Source of the DNA: an uncultured Verrucomicrobiota bacterium
GTDB taxonomy: Bacteria > Verrucomicrobiota > Verrucomicrobiia > Chthoniobacterales > SZAS-18
Length of the DNA: 7,104 nucleotides
Direction of reading: 5' to 3'
NCBI GenBank assembly: GCA_937871685.1
Contig: CALMOL010000316.1
Span: forward strand, 1-7,104
Shown: positions 1 to 7,104 of the stretch, piece after piece
How positions within the stretch are numbered: the stretch's first letter is position 1
Layout: each line of letters begins with the position of its first letter
Notes under the pieces: generated by a model
What the model was told of the DNA's origin: nothing
Databases searched by the model: none
Seen by the model: only the letters and a program-made list of their open reading frames with translations
Translations under genes and position numbers: made by a program

Positions 1-1
1 C

Positions 2-532
2 GGAGCGTCTCTGGCCGGATTCGGACACGTCCGGGGGGCCCCGCCGGCGGGCGGGGGTGGCGGGGTGGTGCTGCGCTTCACCGGGGTGGGACCCTCCGGC
101 GGCTACGTGGCCACGGACGACCTGCCGGGCGTGTTCGACTTGGCCGGCCTGATCCTGAATAACCGCCGCGGCTCGCTTTACGTGCTGACGGGCATCATGC
201 CCGTAGTCACCGTGAATCGGTCCACGCTCTCATTGCGCATGGGCGAGGGGGCGTATCTGGAGCAGCGCGGCGGCGGCGACGGAGTGGTGGCGCTGAGCAC
301 CCAGCTCGACGGCGCTGTCACGGTGCGCGGCTCGCAGTTCGGTGCGCTCTCCCTTTACAGCGTGCTGAGCGGGGGCGGCTCCCTCAGGATCGACCGCACC
401 GACGGTGCCGCCGTGTTCCTCGGCGCGACGGACGCCTCCTTCCCGCTGAACAACACGTTTCCGGCGGCACGGAGCTACGAAACGGCGTGCTTTTCGTCCA
501 GCGAAGCACCGCGCTGGGCACTGGCCCGCTGA
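2..532 (+). CDS. PEP-CTERM repeat protein, N-proximal fragment (frame 2)
   Basis: The frame is open from the left window edge, so the GTG at 65 is almost certainly internal and not a start. The product reads like the first repeat block of autotransporter-associated beta-strand proteins: GGGVVLRFTG, then YVATDDL, then FDLAGLILNN (about 110-165), the usual 'tender-domain' order of these Opitutaceae-type proteins. The genuine frame ends at the NNTF motif (452-460). After that the frame gives an uncharacteristic Cys/Arg tail up to TGA at 530-532. Adding one base after 460 restores TGGTELRNGVLFVQ in frame 1, the expected continuation. The residues upstream of about 45 look less like the family and may belong to another frame (see findings). 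There is no signal peptide in the window. Confidence 0.6.
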   Translation, partial: GASLAGFGHVRGAPPAGGGGGVVLRFTGVGPSGGYVATDDLPGVFDLAGLILNNRRGSLYVLTGIMPVVTVNRSTLSLRMGEGAYLEQRGGGDGVVALSTQLDGAVTVRGSQFGALSLYSVLSGGGSLRIDRTDGAAVFLGATDASFPLNNTFPAARSYETACFSSSEAPRWALAR

Positions 533-572
533 CGATTTCTGGCGGTATCCTCGGGTCCTCCTCCAAGCTGAC
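463..572 (+). pseudogene. Short middle fragment of the PEP-CTERM repeat gene (frame 1)
   Basis: This piece has no start codon of its own. Frame 1 encodes GGTELRNGVLFVQRSTALG followed by TGPLTISGGILGSSSKLT. That is the classic repeat unit: a Gly-Gly-Thr turn, a strand, 'ALGTGPLTISGG' and the next strand. It bridges the frame-2 segment ending at NNTF (460) and the frame-0 segment beginning with LQWGG (573). The frame moves because one base is missing at each end. The repeat pattern is seen directly; that it belongs to the same gene is a strong inference from continuity. Confidence 0.6.
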
Positions 573-1229
573 TTGCAGTGGGGAGGCCGGCAAAGGGCGA
601 TCTTGGGCGGCCCCATTTCCGGCTCGGGCGGCCTCCACGTGAACATAGAGCAGCCAGCGGGTAATACGCTCAACGAACGAACGCTCTTACTCCAGGGCGC
701 GGCCACTTTCACCGGCGCCACGCGCGTCGAGGGGCGAAACGGCCTCACCGTGAGCGGGGCCGGTGGCGCGCTCCTCGCTACCAGTGGGGTGACGCTCCTG
801 GTGGGCTCCCAGCTACAGCTCGATCACCGCGGCGAGGCGGGGGCTTCCTTCAACCGGCTGGGCGACGCCGTGCCCGTCACATTGCACGGGACGACGCTGA
901 ATCTCATCGGCGCGAGCGTCGGCCCCGTGGTGGAAGCGATGGGAGTGCTGCGCGGCGGAAGCGGCCTGTCTTCGGTGAGCTTGCAGGGCGCGACAGGGGC
1001 GGCGACGGACCCGGCGGTGGCGCTCGTGCCGGCGAGCTTTTCGGCGACGGGCGGCGGGGTGGTGCGCTTTTCCGGCCGGCAGCTCGGCACTGCCGCGCCG
1101 GGAACGGCGGGAGTGGACAGCGTGCTCTTCGCGGACACGGTCGGCACGCTCGCGCAGCTGGTGGGCGGGCACGACGCGAATCTCGATTCTGCCCGGCGCG
1201 CTCGGAGTGCTGCCGGCCAACCAGATTGA
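573..1229 (+). CDS. PEP-CTERM repeat protein, central fragment (frame 0)
   Basis: The TTG at 573 is not a credible start: no ribosome binding site precedes it and the protein pattern runs straight in from frame 1. The product has ILGGPISGSGGLHV, a TFTGATRVEGRNGLTVSG strand-turn-strand unit (about 707-765), then a second block with RLGDAVPVTLHGTTLNLIG (857-913). These are hallmark units of autotransporter-associated beta-strand repeat proteins. Family resemblance stops at about GTLAQLVGG (1143-1169). The last 20 or so residues (Asp/Ser/Arg-rich, stop TGA 1227-1229) are out of frame, because frame 1 at 1168-1230 gives the expected GTTRISILPGALGVLPANQ. The piece therefore overlaps the next fragment through a frameshift, not through true gene overlap. 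Confidence 0.6.
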   Translation: MQWGGRQRAILGGPISGSGGLHVNIEQPAGNTLNERTLLLQGAATFTGATRVEGRNGLTVSGAGGALLATSGVTLLVGSQLQLDHRGEAGASFNRLGDAVPVTLHGTTLNLIGASVGPVVEAMGVLRGGSGLSSVSLQGATGAATDPAVALVPASFSATGGGVVRFSGRQLGTAAPGTAGVDSVLFADTVGTLAQLVGGHDANLDSARRARSAAGQPD

Positions 1230-2836
1230 TCCGGCTTCCCCGGCGGGCACCTCCTTCGTGACCTACGATCCGGTAGCGGGGGTGCGGCCCCTGAGCCTGG
1301 GCACCGAATATGCCCGCGCGATCGCCAGCGGCAGCGTGAGCCAGGACAACGTGTTCCTGACCGGGACTACGACGATCAACGCCGATACCACGGTGAACTC
1401 GATTCTCCAGGGCCGGGCCTCATCTCTTGCCGGCTCCGGCACGCTCCGGGTGACGAGCGGGATGATGGTGGCTTCCGGTCTCACGACCGTGGCTCGCTTG
1501 GACTTCGGCACCCAACTCGGCCGCATTATCGTGGATTCTAACCTCGCGGCCGGGGTTCCCTCCGGCGGCGCCACCATCGAGAGCGTGATCACCGGGAGCG
1601 GCGGCGTCACCTTCCTGGGTGAACTTTTTGGCGCGTCCTTCATCACCCTGCGGGGGACCAATACCTTCACCGGACCGCTCACCATTTCCGCCGATGTCCG
1701 CGCCAGCGTAGCCGCTCTCGGCGGGACGGGTGCGATCCGATTGAACGCCGGAAGCCCTACGCTGGACAGCAACGCCACGCTGACGCGCGATGTGTTCATC
1801 GGCGAGGGCGGAGGCAGCTTGCAGAGCAGCGTCACGCTCACGGGCCGGCTGAGCGGCACGGGGAACCTTTTCGTCGATGGCTCTTCCGCCAACACGTTCA
1901 CGCTGGCGGGGCCGGCCGGAGATTGCTCCGGCTCCCTGTTGCTGCCTATCGGGACGCTTCGATTCTCCGACGCCGGTCAATTGGGGGCACCGCGCGAAAT
2001 CGTGCTGAACGGAGGCCGGCTGACTTCGCTAGCGCCGGCGGCTTTGAACGCTCCGTTGCGCGTGAACGGCGAACTTGGCGGCGCCATATCATCGATCGAG
2101 ACGCGCGCCGATCTGACGCTGAGCCGCGGGATTTCCGGGAACAATTCGGTGGGCTTTCCGAGCAATACGGGGTCGCTCACGAAGTTTGGCTCCGCCGTTC
2201 TGCGGGTGCAGGGAGACAGCTCCTTCCAAGGAACGGTGACAGTGCAGGAAGGAACGCTGATCGTGAATGGAATCTTTGCCCATCTCTTCCAGGCCGGCAC
2301 CGGCCTGACCGTGGCGGCCGGCGCGCGCCTGGGCGGCAATGGCTTGATTCACCGCGACGTGAGCCTCGCGGGCAGCGTGGCGCCGGGCGATTTCGCGCCG
2401 GGCCTCCTCACGCTGGACGGCGACCTCGCCGTGGGCACGGCGGCGGCCTTCGAGTGGGATCGCTCGGCCGAAAGCGCGGACCTGCTGGCGGTGAACGGGC
2501 GGGTCACCTTCAGCGGCGGTGCCTTCACGCTGCGCCTCCGCTCGCTCGACGGCGCGCTGCCCAGCGGGGCCGACGTGCTGCTGCGGGCCGGCGAGGGCAT
2601 CGATGGGACGCTGCCGGCCTTCACGCTCGATTTCACGGACGCGCCCGGCTGGGCGGCGATCGGCCTCCACGCCGAGGTCATGGGCAATTCGCTCGTGCTG
2701 GTGCCCGAGCCGGGTTCCTGGGCCGCGCTTGTTTTTGGTGGCGGCGCATTGTTTCTCGTCGGCGCTCGGCGCCGCGGCCGCGCGGCGAGCGTGCCGCCCG
2801 GGGTCGAGCCGACGGGAAGGGCTTGGGGGGCGATAA
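1207..2836 (+). CDS. PEP-CTERM repeat protein, C-terminal fragment with sorting signal (frame 1)
   Basis: This is the longest unbroken part of the surface protein. The true frame probably enters near 1168. Residues are counted from GTG 1207, which is unlikely to be the authentic start. About 1-45 carry LPANQIDPASPAGTSFVTY, typical of the linker between repeat blocks. About 148-160 contain a TNTFTGPLTIS unit. About 324-355 form a passenger-associated transport repeat ending VQEGTLIVNG. About 360-400 follow the family order 'GARLGGNG...GSVAPGDFAPG'. The end is a PEP-CTERM signal: VPEPGSW at 499-505, a hydrophobic helix at about 506-520, and RRR at 521-523. Frame 1 has no stop until 3298-3300, deep in pilC. 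Removing one G from the run at 2825-2830 would end the protein at TAA 2834-2836, which I take as the original end. By family, the PEP motif is recognised by exosortase after Sec export. Confidence 0.7.
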
Positions 2837-2854
2837 GCGGCGCGTTTCTTCGTG

Positions 2855-2884
2855 GTGGCATTTTTCGTGCTCGCCCGCTAGGAT
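2855..2884 (+). promoter_or_regulatory. Alternative sigma-70-like promoter for pilC
   Basis: GTGGCA (2855-2860) and TAGGAT (2879-2884) are separated by 18 bases; each matches the sigma-70 consensus at 4 of 6 positions. It overlaps the sigma-54-like match, so at most one need be real. Both would place the start of transcription between the PEP-CTERM gene and ATG 2921. This is the weaker candidate. Confidence 0.22.
2856..2871 (+). promoter_or_regulatory. Sigma-54-like promoter upstream of pilC
   Basis: The bases TGGCAT-N5-GTGCT match the RpoN consensus TGGCAC-N5-TTGCW at 9 of 11 defined positions. The invariant GG (2857-2858) and GC (2869-2870) have the required 10-base spacing. Transcription would begin about 12 bases after the GC, near 2882, leaving an untranslated leader of about 39 bases before ATG 2921. 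Sigma-54 control of type IV pilus genes is well established in other bacteria, and sigma-54 regulators are commonly associated with PEP-CTERM/exosortase loci. No upstream activator site could be recognised. Confidence 0.4.
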
Positions 2885-2920
2885 CGGCTGCGCGCCCGCC
2901 GCCATCCCCCGCTTCCTCCC

Positions 2921-4132
2921 ATGTTCACCTACGCGTATCAGGCCCGCGATGCCGCCGGCAAGGTCGTCGCCGGCTCCCAGGACGCCCTCAACGAGGAGAG
3001 CGCCATCACCTCGCTGATGAGCCGCGGCCTCATGGTGCTGTCCATTCAGCAGAAGGCCGCCGTCTCCAAGCGCAAGAAGATCACCACGGTCAAGGAGACC
3101 GACGTGGTGCTTTTCACCCGCCAACTCGCCACGATGGTGGACGCGGGCATCCCGCTTGTCGGCGCGCTCACCGCGCTCTACGACTCGGCGGATCCCAAGA
3201 GGCAGGCGAACTTGCGCCACGTCATCGCCGACGTGACCTCGCGCGTGCAGGGCGGCGACTCCTTCCACCAGGCGCTGTCCAAGCATCCCTTCGTCTTTAA
3301 CCGGCTCTACGTCTCGATGGTCAAGGCGGGCGAGGCCGGCGGCCTCCTCGCGGAGGTGCTCTCGCGCCTCGCTGGCTTCCTGGAAGCCTCGGCGCGCCTG
3401 CGCAAGAAGGTGAAATCGGCGCTCGTCTATCCGGTGGTGGTCATCTGCATCGCCATCCTCATTACTGCCTTCCTCATCATTCGCGTGGTGCCGGTGTTCG
3501 CGGACATCTTCAAGGAGTTTGGCCGGCCGCTGCCGGGGCCCACGCAGATGCTGGTCGATATCAGCGAGTTCTCCCGCTCCTACTGGTGGGTCATCCTGCT
3601 CGTGTTCGTGGGCCTCTACTATGGCTGCAAGGCGTTCCTCCAGAGCAAGCGCGGCCGCGAGCTGTGGGACAAGTGGCAGCTCAAACTGCCCGTCTTCGGC
3701 CCGCTGATCCACAAGATCGCCATGACCCGCTTCGCGCGCACCTTCGCGCAGCTCATCCGCTCGGGCGTGCCCATCCTGGAGACGCTCGACATCGTGGGCG
3801 GCACCGCGGACAACTCCCTCGTCGAGACCGCCCTCAAGGGCGTGGCGGCGGACGTGGAAAAGGGCGACAACCTCTCGGTGGCGCTCTCCAAGAAGCCGAT
3901 CTTCCCGCCGATGATGCTGCGCATGGTGGCCGCCGGCGAGTCCACCGGCAAGGTGGACGAGATGCTGGAGAAAATGGCTGACTTCTGGGACGAGGAGATC
4001 GAGGCGACCATCAGTGCCCTGACGTCGCTGCTTGAGCCCCTTCTCATCGTGATCCTCGGCGTGATCATCGGCGGCATCGTGCTCTGCATGTTCCTGCCCA
4101 TCTTCCAGCTCCCCGACATCGTTTCGGGCTAG
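2921..4132 (+). CDS. pilC: Type II secretion system F family protein (PilC/GspF inner-membrane platform)
   Basis: This is a 403-residue polytopic inner-membrane protein that forms the assembly platform for type IV pilus or type II secretion pseudopilus fibres and works with a PilB/GspE-type ATPase. The two T2SSF repeats are clear. Repeat 1 (about 65-190) has FTRQLATMVDAGIPLV at 65-80, MVKAGEAGG at 133-141 and the YP pair at 170-171. Repeat 2 (about 268-392) has FARTFAQLIRSGVPILETLD at 271-290 and MVAAGESTGKVDEML at 335-349. Membrane segments lie at about 170-193, 221-240 and 371-394, and the end LPIFQLPDIV (392-401) is typical. The length matches PilC-type proteins. ATG 2921 begins the expected MFTYAYQARDAAGK N-terminus; no Shine-Dalgarno sequence precedes it, only a pyrimidine-rich stretch. 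No pilB, pilT or pilin gene is in the window, so PilC and GspF cannot be told apart with certainty. The frame is intact. Confidence 0.93.
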   Translation: MFTYAYQARDAAGKVVAGSQDALNEESAITSLMSRGLMVLSIQQKAAVSKRKKITTVKETDVVLFTRQLATMVDAGIPLVGALTALYDSADPKRQANLRHVIADVTSRVQGGDSFHQALSKHPFVFNRLYVSMVKAGEAGGLLAEVLSRLAGFLEASARLRKKVKSALVYPVVVICIAILITAFLIIRVVPVFADIFKEFGRPLPGPTQMLVDISEFSRSYWWVILLVFVGLYYGCKAFLQSKRGRELWDKWQLKLPVFGPLIHKIAMTRFARTFAQLIRSGVPILETLDIVGGTADNSLVETALKGVAADVEKGDNLSVALSKKPIFPPMMLRMVAAGESTGKVDEMLEKMADFWDEEIEATISALTSLLEPLLIVILGVIIGGIVLCMFLPIFQLPDIVSG

Positions 4133-4318
4133 CCGATCTCGCGGCGCGCGGCTGGCCCTCGGCCGCGCGCTTGCCCATCCGTCCAGCGGCGGAACCGAGC
4201 CGACCCTTTCGTCGGCACATTCCGGCAAGGAGCGGTCGCCCGACCCCGGCGAAAGGCGCTGCAAGATTCTGACCGACAAGGTTCCTTGCCTTTGGGGAGA
4301 AGGATCCGCGGTCAGGAT
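4133..4318. other. Intergenic stretch between pilC and the palindromic element
   Basis: Apart from the hairpin at 4144-4170, I see no gene or recognisable site. There is a short CAAGG-TT-CCTTG hairpin at 4277-4288 without a T tract. Long open frames on the minus strand here are extensions of shadow frames from pilC and lack family resemblance. Confidence 0.5.
4144..4170 (+). terminator. GC-rich hairpin just after pilC, possible terminator
   Basis: GCGCGCGGC (4144-4152) and GCCGCGCGC (4162-4170) form a perfect 9-bp stem with a 9-base loop, starting 12 bases after the pilC stop. The position suits a transcription terminator. No T run follows (TTGCCC), so it is not a textbook intrinsic terminator and may only protect the 3' end. 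Confidence 0.35.
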
Positions 4319-4546
4319 TTAGAGCGTTTTCGGTTGGAGTTGTCGCACTTGCCCGGCTGGGCTTGCGCAAGCTCGCCGCTGTTTTGGAGTGCGGTGGCAA
4401 GCGACAGCGCGACACCGCTTTGTCTGCGTAGCCGCGGCTTTGATTCCAAAGCGGTGTCGCGCTGGCGCTTGCCACCGCACTCCAAAACGCGCCCGGCCTT
4501 CCGCAAGCCGCGGTCCGCGGATGCGACCACCTGAACCGAAAACGCT

Positions 4547-4550
<4 letters not shown>
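4319..4550. repeat. 232-bp palindromic element with 17-bp terminal inverted repeats (MITE-like)
   Basis: The ends are TTAGAGCGTTTTCGGTT (4319-4335) and its exact reverse complement (4534-4550). The core is a 42-bp inverted repeat with one mismatch: 4381-4422 pairs with 4447-4488 around a 24-base loop (4423-4446) that contains GCCGCGGC. The 45-base spacers on either side (4336-4380 and 4489-4533) also pair imperfectly, for example the GTCGCA and CTTGCG segments, so the whole unit could fold into one long hairpin. It encodes no transposase. If the repeat proper starts at GAGCG, it is flanked by TA on both sides, as expected for IS630/Tc1-mariner-like non-autonomous elements. The core resembles a 'TTTGGAGTGCGGTGGCAAGCG' repeat I recall from verrucomicrobial genomes; that family link is from memory. 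It lies between two convergent genes and might terminate both transcripts. Confidence 0.8.
4382..4487. repeat. Inner 41-bp inverted repeat (stem-loop core of the element)
   Basis: The left arm 4382-4422 starts TTTTGGAGTGCGGTGGCAAG and ends GACACCGCTTTG. The right arm 4447-4487 is its reverse complement except for one base (position 4404 opposite 4465). The loop is 24 bases. A transcript from either strand would form an extremely stable stem. The reading frames across it give peptides rich in 'SAVAS.SATPL' and 'LPPHSKT', which are translations of the repeat and not a protein family. Confidence 0.85.

Positions 4551-7104
<2,554 letters not shown>

Larger units (their letters stand above)
1..2836 (+). 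pseudogene. Frameshifted autotransporter-repeat PEP-CTERM surface protein (5' partial)
   Basis: This stretch reads as one gene split by small indels. Successive segments in frames 2, 1, 0 and 1 all have the same Gly/Ala/Thr/Ser/Leu-rich beta-strand composition and join at points where the repeat pattern resumes at once. Proteins of this type are exported, form long beta-solenoid passengers, and are anchored or processed by an exosortase through a C-terminal PEP motif, hydrophobic segment and Arg cluster; all three are present at 2701-2775. The start codon and signal peptide lie left of the window. Apparent breaks are near 460 (one base missing), 571-573 (one base missing), 1164-1171 (two bases missing or one extra) and 2825-2830 (one extra G). 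pilC and the kinase gene show no such breaks, which favours real gene decay over uniformly poor sequence. Localised assembly error cannot be excluded. The family assignment is firm; pseudogene status is an inference. Confidence 0.72.

Noticed and set aside
1420..1980. Minus-strand open frames opposite the PEP-CTERM gene
   Set aside because: The opposite strand carries the beta-strand repeats; these frames are compositionally biased shadows without motifs.
2678..4279. 533-codon open frame on the minus strand opposite pilC
   Set aside because: It is a His/Asp/Arg/Glu-rich shadow of the pilC coding strand at high G+C; pilC has clear family motifs.
4277..4288. CAAGG-TT-CCTTG hairpin as a terminator
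   Set aside because: The stem is only 5 bp with a 2-base loop and no T run; it could be chance.
4286..4534. 82-codon plus-strand open frame in the intergenic region
   Set aside because: It lies almost wholly inside the palindromic element, and the minus strand gives a near-identical peptide pattern, as expected from translating an inverted repeat.

Overview
The window is about 70% G+C by eye and looks like chromosomal DNA from a Verrucomicrobia-type bacterium, most likely near Opitutaceae. Three things suggest this: a very large passenger-type protein built from autotransporter-associated beta-strand repeats that ends in a PEP-CTERM (exosortase) sorting signal; a eukaryotic-like Ser/Thr kinase fused to a TolB/FlgO-like domain and TPRs; and a long palindromic intergenic repeat of a kind I associate with verrucomicrobial genomes. 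The lineage call is an inference, because no rRNA or marker gene is present.

Layout. Positions 1-2836 (+) hold the body and C-terminus of the repeat/PEP-CTERM surface protein, whose N-terminus lies left of the window. Its reading frame is broken: protein similarity moves from frame 2 to frame 1 near 460, to frame 0 near 572 and back to frame 1 near 1168. The natural stop also appears to be bypassed by a further one-base slip in a G run at 2825-2830. Positions 2837-2920 are a short intergenic stretch with a good sigma-54-like promoter match. Positions 2921-4132 (+) are an intact, full-length PilC/GspF inner-membrane platform protein of type IV pilus or type II secretion. Positions 4133-4546 are non-coding and hold a GC-rich hairpin after pilC and a 232-bp imperfect palindrome (4319-4550) with 17-bp perfect terminal inverted repeats. 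Positions 4547-7104 (-) are the kinase-TolB-TPR protein, convergent with pilC and cut by the right window edge inside the kinase domain.

Working together. The first two loci concern the cell surface: an exosortase-sorted repeat protein and a pilus/secretion assembly platform. The kinase is a membrane signalling protein on the opposite strand. Nothing in the sequence shows that it regulates the others. I see no convincing new multi-gene system. The most noteworthy signals are the palindromic element that appears to have inserted at the TA of the kinase stop codon without changing the protein, and the concentration of frameshifts in the PEP-CTERM gene while its neighbours are intact.
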